Source: Pseudomonas gingeri
GTDB lineage: Bacteria; Pseudomonadota; Gammaproteobacteria; Pseudomonadales; Pseudomonadaceae
NCBI RefSeq assembly: GCF_013385425.1
Contig: NZ_JACAQA010000024.1
Coordinates: 43,665 to 107,664 of the forward strand
Reading direction: 5' to 3'
DNA: 64,000 bases
Part shown: positions 1 through 12,214 of the stretch, piece after piece
How the letters are laid out: each line of letters starts with the position of its first letter
Position numbering within the stretch: the stretch's first letter is position 1
The notes under the pieces: model-generated
The model's database searches: none
The model's input: only the letters and a program-made list of their open reading frames with translations
What the model was told of the DNA's origin: nothing
Made by a program: the position numbers and the translations under genes

Positions 1-189
1 GTTCTTGTTACCCCAGGTGCAACTGGACATGCCCAGTGCGCCGGAACAGTCCGAAGGCGAGCCGAGCAATTTCTCGACATCGGCCTTGGCCATGCCCGCG
101 GAGATTTTCGAGTAGTTTTCCTGATTGACCTTGCTGCACGCGACCAACAGCACGCAGAACGACAAAAGGGCGAGAGAGCGCAACGACAT
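1..189 (-). CDS. Small lipoprotein, SmpA/DUF3862-like, 3' end outside window
   Basis: The reading frame runs off the window after 63 codons, so only the N-terminus is visible. It begins with a short basic region and a hydrophobic stretch ending in the lipobox LVAC (Cys18), which predicts lipidation and anchoring to a membrane. The mature part has the pattern ISAGMAKADVEKLLGSPSDC followed by a short CTWG. That is the GM..(D/E)V...LG...C..W signature of small SmpA/OmlA-like or DUF3862 lipoproteins. The start codon follows a CAGGAGT ribosome-binding site. The function is unknown; the family name is inferred from the pattern only. Confidence 0.75.
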   Translation of the reverse strand, partial: MSLRSLALLSFCVLLVACSKVNQENYSKISAGMAKADVEKLLGSPSDCSGALGMSSCTWGNKN

Positions 190-588
190 GGGGAACTCCT
201 GGGGCTCAAAGGTGGGCACGGCTGCCTACCGCAAGCTTAGAAGAGAAAAGGGCCATCTGGTTCCCGAGCACGGGTGCTTTTCTTACAGCAACTTCCTTCA
301 AGAATTTTCAGGCGCTTTTTCAGCGAAAAAGGTATTTCGTCGGTTTTGTCGTTCGAAAATTAATATTCGGGGCAATGGTGTCGACATATTCAGGTAATAC
401 CATTTTGCCTGTATGAAAGGCCCGCACGCCGATGTTCACGGCGCAACGCCCCAATATGGCGAGCAATGGAAAAGCAGGACAAGGACTTCCGACGCCGACG
501 TTGATCAAGAGAAATTGCCCCACAGGTGCAGACCTGTGGCAAATTGACGCCCCCCCGGTGACCAGCCCCCCTGTGGACAGCCCATTTC
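190..588. other. Intergenic region with a strong hairpin before the chemoreceptor gene
   Basis: This 399-base gap separates two divergent genes and holds no convincing open frame. It is AT-richer around 300-410. A perfect inverted repeat lies at 520-539, with arms CCACAGGT and ACCTGTGG around a GCAG loop. The arms can be extended outward as TTGC/GCAA if two cytosines bulge. No T-run follows, so it is not a classical terminator. It could be an operator or an mRNA leader hairpin of the chemoreceptor gene, whose own ribosome-binding site is weak. Confidence 0.5.
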
Positions 589-2481
589 ATGACCAAAAAT
601 TTCAAGTTCAGCCATAAGATTCTGTTGGCGGCGGCCCTGGTGGTCGCAGTGGCGTTCGCCTGCTTCATCCTGTTCAACGACTACCGCCAACGCGAGGCCC
701 TGCGCCACAGCACCGAGGACTCGATGCAGGCCTTGGGCAGCCTGACCACCAGCAATATCCAGACCTGGCTGGAAAGTCGCATTCAGCTTCTGCAATCGCT
801 GTCCCAGCAGATCGCCGCGGACGGCAGCTCCGCCGACAGCCTGAAACACGCCATCGGCCTGCCCGCCTACGGCAGCAACTTCCAGCTCAGCTATTTCGGC
901 AGCGCGGAGGGCGTAATGACCTCGGTTCCGGTGGGCAACCGCCCCGCCGACTACGATCCACGCTCACGCGGCTGGTACAAGGCGGCCACCGCCGCCCAAC
1001 AGACCATCGTCACCGAACCCTACATCGCCGCCTCCTCCGGCAAGCTGGTGATCACCCTGGCCACCCCGGTACAGCATCAGGGCCAATTCATCGGCGTGGC
1101 CGGCGCCGATATAGACCTGGGCAGCATCAGCGCCATTATCAACTCGTTGAACTTCGGTGGTCACGGGCACGCGTTCATCGTCAGCGCCGACGGCAAGATC
1201 CTGATTCACCCGGACAGCAAGCTGATCCTGAAAAACCTCTCTGACGCCTACCCCAGCGGCGCACCGAAAATCAGTGCCGGGCTCAAGGAAGTCGAGGTCG
1301 ACGGCAAGCAACAGTTCATCTCCTTCACCCATGTCAGCGGCGTGTCCTCGGTGGACTGGTACGTCGCCCTGGTGCTCGACCAGGAAACCGCGTTCTCCAT
1401 GCTCAGCGAGTTCCGCACCTCGGCGATCATCGCCACGGTGATCGCCGTGATCATTATCATCGCCCTGCTGAGCATGCTGATCCGCGTGTTGATGCAGCCG
1501 TTGCACCTGATGGGTCGCGCCATGCACGACATCGCCGAGGGTGAAGGCGACCTGACCAAACGCCTGGTCATCCACGGCCACGATGAGTTCGGCACCCTGG
1601 GCATGTCCTTCAACCGCTTCGTCGAACGTATCCACACCTCGATCCGCGAAGTGGCTTCGGCCACCGGCCAGGTCAACGAAGTGGCCTTGCGGGTGGTCAG
1701 CGCCTCCAACTCGTCGATGCATAACTCCGACCAACAGGCCAGCCGTACCAGCAGCGTGGCGGCGGCAATCAACGAACTCGGCGCCGCGGCCCAGGAGATC
1801 GCGCAGAACGCCGCCCTCGCCTCGCAGCATTCCAGCGAAGCCCGCAGCCTGGCGGAAGACGGCCAGCAGGTGGTGGAAAAAACCATCGGTGCGATGCAGC
1901 AACTGTCGGCCAAGATCAGCGATTCATGCGGCAATATCGAGACCCTGAACAGCAACACGGTGAATATCGGGCAGATCCTCGAAGTGATCACCGGTATTTC
2001 CCAGCAGACCAACCTGCTGGCGCTCAACGCGGCCATCGAGGCGGCACGGGCCGGTGAGGCCGGGCGTGGGTTTGCGGTGGTGGCCGATGAGGTGCGCAAC
2101 CTGGCGCACCGCACCCAGGATTCGGCGCAGCAAGTGCAGAAGATGATTGAAGAGTTGCAGGTCGGCGCCCGGGAAGCAGTGAGCATCATGACCGACAGCC
2201 AGCGTCAGAGCGAAAGCAGCGTCGGCATCGCCAACCAGGCGGGTGAGCGGCTGGGCAGCGTGACCCAGCGGATCGGCGAGATCGACGGCATGAACCAGTC
2301 GGTGGCGACCGCAACCGAGGAACAGACGGCGGTGGTGGAGTCGATCAATGTCGATATTACCGAGATCAATACGCTGAACCAGGAAGGTGTGGAAAACCTG
2401 CAATCGACCTTGCGCGCATGCGCGGACCTGGAACAGCAGGCGGCGCGGTTGAAGCAGTTGGTGGGGAGTTTCCGGATCTGA
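589..2481 (+). CDS. Methyl-accepting chemotaxis protein with amino-acid-type dCache domain
   Basis: A transmembrane chemoreceptor that should pass ligand binding in the periplasm to CheA/CheW. Layout: TM1 about residues 10-30, periplasmic dCache domain 31-277, TM2 about 278-300, HAMP about 302-354, and the cytoplasmic methyl-accepting coiled coil. The signalling tip is recognisable near residues 471-506 (TNLLALNAAIEAARAG). The sensor carries Tyr122, Arg127, Trp129, Tyr130, Tyr145 and Asp174. Their spacing equals that of the amino-acid-binding residues of P. aeruginosa PctA, and the N-terminus (KFSHKILLAA) also matches the PctA group. The position matching PctA Asp146 is Ala147 here. No C-terminal CheR-tethering pentapeptide is seen (it ends GSFRI). 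The ligand is inferred to be amino acids; which ones cannot be told. Confidence 0.93.
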   Translation: MTKNFKFSHKILLAAALVVAVAFACFILFNDYRQREALRHSTEDSMQALGSLTTSNIQTWLESRIQLLQSLSQQIAADGSSADSLKHAIGLPAYGSNFQLSYFGSAEGVMTSVPVGNRPADYDPRSRGWYKAATAAQQTIVTEPYIAASSGKLVITLATPVQHQGQFIGVAGADIDLGSISAIINSLNFGGHGHAFIVSADGKILIHPDSKLILKNLSDAYPSGAPKISAGLKEVEVDGKQQFISFTHVSGVSSVDWYVALVLDQETAFSMLSEFRTSAIIATVIAVIIIIALLSMLIRVLMQPLHLMGRAMHDIAEGEGDLTKRLVIHGHDEFGTLGMSFNRFVERIHTSIREVASATGQVNEVALRVVSASNSSMHNSDQQASRTSSVAAAINELGAAAQEIAQNAALASQHSSEARSLAEDGQQVVEKTIGAMQQLSAKISDSCGNIETLNSNTVNIGQILEVITGISQQTNLLALNAAIEAARAGEAGRGFAVVADEVRNLAHRTQDSAQQVQKMIEELQVGAREAVSIMTDSQRQSESSVGIANQAGERLGSVTQRIGEIDGMNQSVATATEEQTAVVESINVDITEINTLNQEGVENLQSTLRACADLEQQAARLKQLVGSFRI

Positions 2482-2500
2482 GATCTGCGGGGGGGCTTTT

Positions 2501-2602
2501 GGCCTCTTCGCGGGCAAGCCCTGTTCCTACAGGTTTGTGTCGCGCACAAAATCTGTGATCGACGCCATACTGTAGGAGCAGGGCTTGCCCGCGAAAGGGC
2601 CA
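2501..2602. repeat. REP doublet (REPIN)
   Basis: Two inverted REP sequences, about 2501-2533 (CTTCGCGGGCAAGCC then TCCTACAGG) and 2570-2601 (the reverse complement), flank a 36-base centre. This is the common Pseudomonas REPIN layout, mobilised in trans by RAYT transposases. No RAYT gene is in the window. It lies between convergent genes. Confidence 0.9.
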
Positions 2603-2619
2603 TCCGCCACACAGCCGAT

Positions 2620-3222
2620 CTAGAACCGTGAACCCGGTTCCCGCAAAAACACCACTTCCTCAGCCGTAGACTCACGCCCAAGAATGGCATTGCGATGGGG
2701 AAAACGCCCAAACCGGGCAATAACGTCACGATGCCGCTCGGCATAGTCCAGATAATCGGCAAATATCCCCCGATCCACCTCCACCTGCTCCGCCAACAAC
2801 GCCGCAAAACGCGACACTGCCTCGTTCTGTACCGCCAGGTGTTCGCAATGCTCGAACACCAGATAGACAAACACCCGCTCTATCGCCGACAACCGCCGAT
2901 CAAAATCCGCAGCCAGCCCTTGCGCCACCAGCGCCTGGGCGCGGGCATCACCGGAGAAAGCCTTGGGGGTGTCACGGAAGATCATCCGCGGCAGTTGATC
3001 GAGCAACAGCACCAGCGCCAGCCAGCCTTCGGGACATTGCGTCCACTCAGCCAAATCGCCAGCCAGTGCCTGCTCGACCTGGACCCCGAAACGCTCGCGC
3101 GCTTCAAGGTCCTGGCTGTCGCGCTTGCCGAACCACAACCGGCCCTTGTCGGCCACCTGCCCGGCGGTCGTCCCGGCTGAACCGAACCACCACTCAAGCA
3201 AGGGCTGCCAGGGCGCGGACAT
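2620..3222 (-). CDS. DUF924 family protein
   Basis: A 200-residue soluble protein. It starts MSAPWQPLLEWWFG, which I take as the true start because it lies 4 bases after the fbp stop codon; the open frame continues further upstream inside fbp. The C-terminal FGRFPHRNAILGR motif and the LLDQLPRMIFRDT motif are typical of DUF924, a helical family of unknown biochemistry. It is probably co-transcribed with fbp, as I recall for other pseudomonads. I see no defect. Confidence 0.88.
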   Translation of the reverse strand: MSAPWQPLLEWWFGSAGTTAGQVADKGRLWFGKRDSQDLEARERFGVQVEQALAGDLAEWTQCPEGWLALVLLLDQLPRMIFRDTPKAFSGDARAQALVAQGLAADFDRRLSAIERVFVYLVFEHCEHLAVQNEAVSRFAALLAEQVEVDRGIFADYLDYAERHRDVIARFGRFPHRNAILGRESTAEEVVFLREPGSRF

Positions 3223-3226
3223 GGGT

Positions 3227-4237
3227 TCAGTCCTTGTGGTAGCCGGTGATCCGTGCCACTTCTTCCTTGGAGCCGAGGAACACCGCAACGCGCTGGTGCA
3301 GGCCGTCCGGCTTGATATCGAGAATACGCTGGTGACCGTCGGTGGACGCACCGCCCGCCTGCTCCACCAGGAACGACATCGGGTTGGCTTCGTACATCAG
3401 GCGCAGCTTGCCCGGCTTGGACGGCTCGCGGCTGTCGCGCGGGTACATGAACAGACCGCCACGGGTCAGGATGCGGTGCACGTCCGCCACCATCGCGGCG
3501 ACCCAGCGCATGTTGTAGTTCTTTTTCAGCGGGCCTTCTTCGCCGGCCAGCAGTTCACCGACGTAACGTTGGACCGGCGCTTCCCAGTGACGCTGGTTGG
3601 ACATGTTGATCGCGAACTCCTGGGTAGAGGCCGGGATCGTGATGTCTTCATGGGTCAGCACGAAGCTGCCCATTTCACGGTCAAGGGTAAAGCCTTTCAC
3701 GCCATCGCCCAGGGTCAGCACCAGCATGGTCTGTGGGCCATAGATGGCATAACCGGCGGCTACCTGCTCGGTACCTGGCTGCAGAAAGGCCTTTTCGTTC
3801 AGGGCTTCGTTCTGGCTCAGGTACTCGTTCGGGCAACGCAGCACCGAGAAGATGGTCCCGACCGGGGCGTTGATATCGATGTTCGACGAACCGTCCAACG
3901 GGTCGAATACCAGCAGGTAGGCGCCTTTCGGGTATTTGCCGGGGATCTGGTAGGCATTGTCCATTTCTTCGGACGCCATGCCGGCCAGGTGACCGCCCCA
4001 TTCGTTGGCTTCGAGGAGGATTTCGTTGGAAAGCACGTCGAGTTTCTTCTGTACTTCACCCTGCACGTTTTCTGTGCCCATGCTGCCCAGAACCCCACCC
4101 AGCGCGCCTTTGGAGACGGCATGGCTGATTTCCTTGCACGCACGCGCGACCACTTCGATCAGGAAACGCAGATCGGCAGGCGTGTTATTGCTGCGGGTCT
4201 GCTCAATCAAATAGCGACTCAGGGTAACGCGGGACAT
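3227..4237 (-). CDS. fbp: Fructose-1,6-bisphosphatase, class 1
   Basis: Hydrolyses fructose 1,6-bisphosphate to fructose 6-phosphate and phosphate, the committed step of gluconeogenesis, in the cytoplasm. The 336-residue length is normal for class 1 enzymes. The metal and phosphate site is clear: the Glu pair after GMAS near residue 90 and the FDPLDGSSNIDINAPVGT block, with Asp112 and Asp115. Pseudomonads lack a standard phosphofructokinase route, so this enzyme is needed for hexose synthesis and for the cyclic Entner-Doudoroff pathway. It is transcribed with the downstream DUF924 gene. A small imperfect hairpin (about 4301-4329) sits upstream of the start. Confidence 0.97.
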   Translation of the reverse strand: MSRVTLSRYLIEQTRSNNTPADLRFLIEVVARACKEISHAVSKGALGGVLGSMGTENVQGEVQKKLDVLSNEILLEANEWGGHLAGMASEEMDNAYQIPGKYPKGAYLLVFDPLDGSSNIDINAPVGTIFSVLRCPNEYLSQNEALNEKAFLQPGTEQVAAGYAIYGPQTMLVLTLGDGVKGFTLDREMGSFVLTHEDITIPASTQEFAINMSNQRHWEAPVQRYVGELLAGEEGPLKKNYNMRWVAAMVADVHRILTRGGLFMYPRDSREPSKPGKLRLMYEANPMSFLVEQAGGASTDGHQRILDIKPDGLHQRVAVFLGSKEEVARITGYHKD

Positions 4238-4399
4238 GGATGGCTCCGGAGATGGGGGGCTGAAAACCCGCGCAGTTTAACGCGAGTCGACATGTATTGC
4301 CTCCTGTCAGACCGAGTTCCGACAGGGAGAGTTCATGAACCGGGTTGAGCGTAGTCCAAAAGAGCGGGAAATCCCCTGCCCCCGGTCATTGCCAGGCGT

Positions 4400-5764
4400 C
4401 TAGACCTGAGGCTTGCGCAACAGGCTGAAGGCCATCCCGGCCAAGGCCGCCACCCCCAGCAACAGCACCGCCCACAAACCGATCTTCTTCCAATCGGTGC
4501 CCACCGCAACCGGCACCGCTGGCGGCTGCACCGTGGTCACGGCCGCACCGGTCGCCGTGGCCTTGCCCAATCCGGCCAGACGCTGCGGGCTGTAATCGGG
4601 GATCAAGGTCGATAGCGACAGGTTCGCCGCCCTGACCGTCGGATTACCCAGGGCCAGGGAAAACGGCGGCTCGCCACGGGCCAGGAACACCAGTTGCGTG
4701 CTGCGTACCGCGAAACGCAAGGTCGGCGCCTGGGCGCCCAGACCACCGCCGCGCTCGTCGACCACCAGCTTCAATTGCGCAACCGCACGGCCGGGCAACT
4801 GCAACTGGTCCTGGACCACATCCTGGCCGTTCTGGGTCAGGCGATAGAGCAAACCGCTGCTCAGCGTCTGCCAGGGCGCATTGCCATCCTGGCGCCCGTA
4901 CAGGTTTACCGGTGCCAGGCTGTTGGCCTGCGCCAGCTCGACCCGCACCTGCTCAAGGGGCAGGCCGAGGGGCAATTGCCAGGTGTATTCCCCGGCCTTG
5001 GCGCTGCTGCCGGCCAACGGCTGCGACCACACCAGCGGCAACGGCAGGCTGCTGGTGGTGGAACTGGCCAACTGCGCCGAACTGAGCATCGGCGCCGCCT
5101 GCGGCGACTGCCACAGCAGGCGCAGGTAACGCGCCGACAACCCCGGCAAGGCGACTTCATGCTGTTCCACCCGCTCGTCGGCAAACGACAAGCGCGCCAC
5201 CTGCCCGTCGCCCCAAGCCTGCCAGTGTTGCAGGTCGTCGCTGGCCTCGATGCTGAAACGCTGGAAGCCATCGTGCTCGCTGCTCCAATCCAGAACAAGC
5301 TGCTGCAATGGCGTCTTGATCGCGCTGGCATCCAGCAGCCAGCCGCGCAGCACTTTTTCACCCGTTTGCAACTTACCCGAAGGACTCACCTCGACCAGGG
5401 TACCGTTGGCCGACGACTGGACCCGCACGCTCGGCGTGACCTCGGGCGCATCCGCCGAGTTATACAACGGGAACCACTTCACATCCGTCAGGCTGTTGCT
5501 CTGCGTCGCCTGTGCCTGCTCCCGCGCCAGGGCATAGGCCTGAGGCTCACCGGCGCCATTGAACACCCGTACATCGCTGAGATCGGACTGGCGTGCGCTC
5601 AGTTGCAGCGTCAACGGCAGTTCCAGGCGATACCAGGGACCCTCACCACTAAGGGTCAGGGGCACCTGGGTGCTGTAGTCGCTCGGTTTTTCCTGGGCGA
5701 ACGCCGACAGCGCCGCACACAACCCCAGGATGCCCAGCCAGCACGGGCTCAGTTTGTGAATCAA
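4400..5764 (-). CDS. DUF3999 family envelope protein
   Basis: A 454-residue secreted or membrane-anchored protein. It has an N-terminal signal peptide ending near ALSAFA, a large periplasmic part rich in beta-type sequence, and one transmembrane helix near the C-terminus (about 428-447) before a short basic tail. That architecture, and its place directly after a DUF2339 gene, matches the DUF3999 family. Its start codon overlaps the stop of the upstream gene by 4 bases (ATGA), so translation is coupled. A joint envelope function of the pair is likely, but the activity is unknown. Confidence 0.85.
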   Translation of the reverse strand: MIHKLSPCWLGILGLCAALSAFAQEKPSDYSTQVPLTLSGEGPWYRLELPLTLQLSARQSDLSDVRVFNGAGEPQAYALAREQAQATQSNSLTDVKWFPLYNSADAPEVTPSVRVQSSANGTLVEVSPSGKLQTGEKVLRGWLLDASAIKTPLQQLVLDWSSEHDGFQRFSIEASDDLQHWQAWGDGQVARLSFADERVEQHEVALPGLSARYLRLLWQSPQAAPMLSSAQLASSTTSSLPLPLVWSQPLAGSSAKAGEYTWQLPLGLPLEQVRVELAQANSLAPVNLYGRQDGNAPWQTLSSGLLYRLTQNGQDVVQDQLQLPGRAVAQLKLVVDERGGGLGAQAPTLRFAVRSTQLVFLARGEPPFSLALGNPTVRAANLSLSTLIPDYSPQRLAGLGKATATGAAVTTVQPPAVPVAVGTDWKKIGLWAVLLLGVAALAGMAFSLLRKPQV

Positions 5765-8700
5765 GACGACACTCCTTCAGTTTCTTCGGTCACAGGCGTT
5801 GGCTCCGGACGCTTGGGCGGCAGCGGTGCAAAGTAACCGACCACCAGCAACAGCACGCCCACGCCGATGAACGAGACGATCCGCGCCAACCCGCCACGGT
5901 TGCTCAACTCGACGAAGAACAGCTTGGCGACCACCACGGCGATCAGCGCCGCGCCCACCAGCCAGACCTCGCGACGATGGCGCAGATGTCCGCCGATCAT
6001 CAGGCCCAGGGCAATCAGGGTCCAGGCAATCGACAAGCCGGCCTGCACCTGCATCGACGCCAGCAGGTCATCCAGATTGAACGGCACCGCGCCCCAATGG
6101 TGCGCGGTGCGCATCACCAGCGCGCTGACAAAGGCGAACAATGAAAGTCCGGCCACGGCCTGGGTGACCAGTTGCGCATAGTCGCGGCGCAACGCCCATT
6201 GCGCCACGGCGCTCTGGGACCAGAGGTAGATCCCCAGCAAGGCGAACATCAGACCCAGATCCAACGGGTTGAGCAGCGGCACATAAGGCAGCGGCTCGGC
6301 CTGGCCGTCGCTGAAGGTGTTCGCCAGCCAGAACCAGGCCAGCATCAGCACGGCCAGGGGCAAGGCGGCGTAGAGGCGATATTCGCGCGGGTAAGCCGCC
6401 ACCGGCCATGGCCATTGGCGTGGCGCGGCCATCAGCACCAGATAGAGGCTCGGCAGGATCGCCCAGCCCAGCCAGCGCCAGGCGTTGTAATGCTCCGACA
6501 GGCTCATCAGGCCGAAGCGCAGCTCCAGCGCCAGCACGCCAAGGATCAGCCAGCAACCCAGCACATGGGCATAACTCAGGGCCTTGGCGGGCAGGATCGA
6601 CGCCAGGCGGCGCAACGACAGCAGATGCACGACAAACACCGCCGCCCAGGCCAGCCAGCCGTAATCGGCCGCCGGGTGATAAGCCGGGTACCAGGCGCCG
6701 AAGAGCACCAGCACCGCCACCGGTGTCAGCAAGGTGCAGAGGCGGCCCAGGGTCGGCCAGTTCAAGCGCGACGCCAGCAGCGTCCAGAGCACCACGCTGA
6801 GCGCCGCCAACCCCAGCAACGCCTGAGGCTGCAGATGCGTCGGGACAAAGCGCAGGATTTCGCTGACCCAGGCCAGCCCCCACCACAACGCGCCCCACAC
6901 CAGCAGGACATTGGACAGACCGCCCAGGCTCAGGGCATCGAAAGCCGCGGCCTGGGTACCCCGTTGCAAACGCCAGGCGCCGATCATGGCGGCCAGGCTC
7001 AGCACCATCGGCGTCCAGAAACCGCTGTGGGCCAATGGTCGCAAGCCTTCGGCGGACAACGCGCGGAACAGTTCCGGCTCGGCCATCAGGAATGCCGCGC
7101 CGCCGATCACCTGCAACAGCAGGCCGAAGACAAAACTCACCCGTTGCTGCAAATACAGGCTCAGCCAGATGATCAACAAACCGCTGGCGGCCCAGACCCC
7201 ACTGGCGGTTTCCCACGGCAGAACGAACAGCACGGCGAGGTTGATCAGCACCAGACCTGCCAGCAACACCACCGACAAGCCACGGAGTAGACGCACATCG
7301 TTGCGCACCATCTCGTCCCGGGCCGCCAGCAGCATCCCGGCGATCAGTGACAGACCGATCAGCGAAGCGCTCATCAAACCGCTCCAGCCGGCGTTGAAGA
7401 CCGCCGTCGAATCGCCCTGGGCACCTTGCAGGCGCAGCAGGAACAGCGCACCGCCGAGCAGTTGCACGGCAAAGGCGCAGAACAGGAAACTCCGCGATTG
7501 CAGGCGCAGGCCGACAAACAAGGTCGCCAACCCGGCCAGCGCCCAGCTGATGGCCGTGCCCTGGGTGAAGAAGAACAACGGCGCCAGCAGATAGAGGAAA
7601 GTCAGGCCGCTGCAGGCCAGCACCGGCGCCAGGCTGCGCTCCCAGGACGAGAGCTGTTCAGGCAGCGCCTTGCGCACTTGCTGGAAGCTGAACAGCAAGG
7701 ACCCGCCCAGCAGCAAGGCGCCCAGCGGCGCGCCATCCAGCAGACTGGTTTCACCGAGTTGCAGCTTGCCGAGAAACGCCAGCGCCGAACCGATCTGCAA
7801 CAGCAGGGCAAACGCCCGGGCGAACGGCCGTTGCTGGCGCAGGCCGAGCCAGAAGATCCCGGCACCCTCCACCGCCCAGGCCGCCGATGTCCAACGGGCA
7901 TCCAGGCCCAGCGGGATCGCCAGGCTGGCGAAGATCACGCCCAGGGCCAGGCAGGTTTCCCCCAGCAGCAAGGCGCGCCCGCCGGCGAGTATCCGCGCCA
8001 GGCCCATATAGATAATGCCCAGGCCCAGGGCACTGAAGGCCGCGGCGAACTCCAGGTGCCGGACCACCGCGAATTGCAGGCCGAAGCCCACCAGCGGCGG
8101 ACCGAACAGCATGGCGCCATCGACATAGTCGCCCTGGCGGGCCGACCAGCGCAGCAAGGCTTCACGGCTGTCGTCCTCGGGACCGACGGCCATCTCGCGT
8201 AATTTACGCCGGGTGAACAGCAGGCCGATCGCCAGGTACATCAGGAAGAACAGCACCAGGAAGGGTTCAGTGCTCCAGAGCAATTCCGGTTTATACGAAC
8301 GCAGGCCCCAGGCGAAGCCGATGCCGAAGGTGCCGACAAAGCCGATCAGGTTGAGCAAGCGCCAGGTCTTGAACCAGGCAATGGCCAGGATGCCGGCGTT
8401 GAGCAAGGCGAAATAGCTGAACAGCGCCACATGGTTGCCGCTGCCGGTGGAGGTCAGGATCGGCGCGGCGAAGCCACCCAGGGCCGCGGCGGCAGCCAGG
8501 CCGAGGGCATCCTGGGTGATAGCGAGAATCGCCGAAAACACCGTGACCGCCACCAGCAGGCCAAGGGCGGCCGAGGGATCAAGCAGCGGATGCAGGCGCA
8601 TCGCCGCAAACACCGTCAGGTACAGCACCGCGATCCCGGTGCCTTGCAGCATCAACGCGTAGTTGCTGTTGCGCAGGCGCAGCCACCAACCGAGTCCGAG

Positions 8701-9402
8701 CAGGCCGATGGCGCAGGCGGCGACCCCGGCATAACGCGCCTCGATCGGCACCACCATGCCTTCGGTGGCATAGCGCAGCAGGAAGGCCAGGCCGAGAAAC
8801 AGCAGGAGCACACCGACGCGCAACACCGTGTTGCCGCCGAACAGCCAGTTGCGCGCGCCGGCCAGGGCACGTTCGATCAGATTGGGTTCGCGTGGGGCAC
8901 GCGGCGCTTGTGGCTCGCGGGATTCGGCCATGACCGGTTCCGGCGCCCAGGCATCGACCTCGGGGTGCAGGCTTTCGGGTTGCGGGGCTGCATGCTGGGG
9001 TTGCTGGAGTTCGTCCGGCAGTTCCCAGACCAGCTCGGGAGTGGCGCGCAGGGCTTCAGGAATGGGTGCGTGGGGTTGTTCCGCTGGAGCTTGTTCGGCA
9101 ACAACTTGCGGCACGTGCCCGGCAACTTCGGGCGTCGTTTCAGTGACCTGCGGGGCAACTGACGGTTCGGGCGCCCTGCCCGAGGTGATTTCGAGTTGGC
9201 GTACGCGCAGTTCGATGGTCGCCAGGGCTTTTCGCGCCTGTTCCAGTTCGACCACCTGCTCGGCGGCTCGCCGGCCCAGGCTCATCAGCCGGAAACTCTG
9301 GCCGATGCCCAGGCCCAACAAGGCACCGATCAGGGCGTCGGTGAACACCGAGTCCACCAGCCAGCCCAGTGCCAGGCCCACCAGCATCAGAATCCATTGC
9401 AT
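5761..9402 (-). CDS. DUF2339 giant polytopic membrane protein
   Basis: A 1213-residue protein. It has a short N-terminal hydrophobic segment, a coiled-coil stretch (about residues 45-75, rich in Glu, Gln and Arg) and a Pro/Glu/Ala-rich linker to about residue 185. A very long run of transmembrane helices fills the rest, more than two dozen by eye. This is the layout of DUF2339. It forms a two-gene operon with the DUF3999 gene through a 4-base overlap. A role in the envelope is inferred only from topology. The strong membrane composition gives Leu/Ala/Gly-rich coding sequence with many spurious frames on the other strand. Confidence 0.88.
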   Translation of the reverse strand: MQWILMLVGLALGWLVDSVFTDALIGALLGLGIGQSFRLMSLGRRAAEQVVELEQARKALATIELRVRQLEITSGRAPEPSVAPQVTETTPEVAGHVPQVVAEQAPAEQPHAPIPEALRATPELVWELPDELQQPQHAAPQPESLHPEVDAWAPEPVMAESREPQAPRAPREPNLIERALAGARNWLFGGNTVLRVGVLLLFLGLAFLLRYATEGMVVPIEARYAGVAACAIGLLGLGWWLRLRNSNYALMLQGTGIAVLYLTVFAAMRLHPLLDPSAALGLLVAVTVFSAILAITQDALGLAAAAALGGFAAPILTSTGSGNHVALFSYFALLNAGILAIAWFKTWRLLNLIGFVGTFGIGFAWGLRSYKPELLWSTEPFLVLFFLMYLAIGLLFTRRKLREMAVGPEDDSREALLRWSARQGDYVDGAMLFGPPLVGFGLQFAVVRHLEFAAAFSALGLGIIYMGLARILAGGRALLLGETCLALGVIFASLAIPLGLDARWTSAAWAVEGAGIFWLGLRQQRPFARAFALLLQIGSALAFLGKLQLGETSLLDGAPLGALLLGGSLLFSFQQVRKALPEQLSSWERSLAPVLACSGLTFLYLLAPLFFFTQGTAISWALAGLATLFVGLRLQSRSFLFCAFAVQLLGGALFLLRLQGAQGDSTAVFNAGWSGLMSASLIGLSLIAGMLLAARDEMVRNDVRLLRGLSVVLLAGLVLINLAVLFVLPWETASGVWAASGLLIIWLSLYLQQRVSFVFGLLLQVIGGAAFLMAEPELFRALSAEGLRPLAHSGFWTPMVLSLAAMIGAWRLQRGTQAAAFDALSLGGLSNVLLVWGALWWGLAWVSEILRFVPTHLQPQALLGLAALSVVLWTLLASRLNWPTLGRLCTLLTPVAVLVLFGAWYPAYHPAADYGWLAWAAVFVVHLLSLRRLASILPAKALSYAHVLGCWLILGVLALELRFGLMSLSEHYNAWRWLGWAILPSLYLVLMAAPRQWPWPVAAYPREYRLYAALPLAVLMLAWFWLANTFSDGQAEPLPYVPLLNPLDLGLMFALLGIYLWSQSAVAQWALRRDYAQLVTQAVAGLSLFAFVSALVMRTAHHWGAVPFNLDDLLASMQVQAGLSIAWTLIALGLMIGGHLRHRREVWLVGAALIAVVVAKLFFVELSNRGGLARIVSFIGVGVLLLVVGYFAPLPPKRPEPTPVTEETEGVSS

Positions 9403-9452
9403 GCACGATATCCCTATGCGGCGTCCGAAAAGATGCCGCGTAGTATATCGAT

Positions 9453-9476
9453 CCGGCCCCCGGAAAGTGGGGCCGG
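9453..9476. other. GC-rich hairpin between glgP and the DUF2339 gene
   Basis: Perfect 8-base arms (CCGGCCCC and GGGGCCGG) around an 8-base loop lie in the 96-base gap between glgP and the next gene on the same strand. No T-tract follows on either strand. It could be a weak terminator or mRNA stabiliser. Confidence 0.4.
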
Positions 9477-9498
9477 CCGCACAACTTGCCGCAAAAAG

Positions 9499-11949
<2,451 letters not shown>

Positions 11950-12214
11950 CGGTACAACCTCTAGCGAGATGGACGATTTGAAAGACGAGTTTTCTGAGCC
12001 TAGACGGTTCGACACAGGGTGACGCTGCAGGTTCGGCGTTTTTTGCAGATCGCCTCGGGAAAACCCGACGAGCCGGGATTGCCCCAAAAGCATGCACTCA
12101 TGTGGAAATCTCCCTGCAACGGCGCGTTTGCACGAAAAACCGTCAAAAGGTTGTTCACAAATCCACCAGCCCCGGTATCATCGCGCGCCCCGATACACCC
12201 TGGACAACAGCCGG

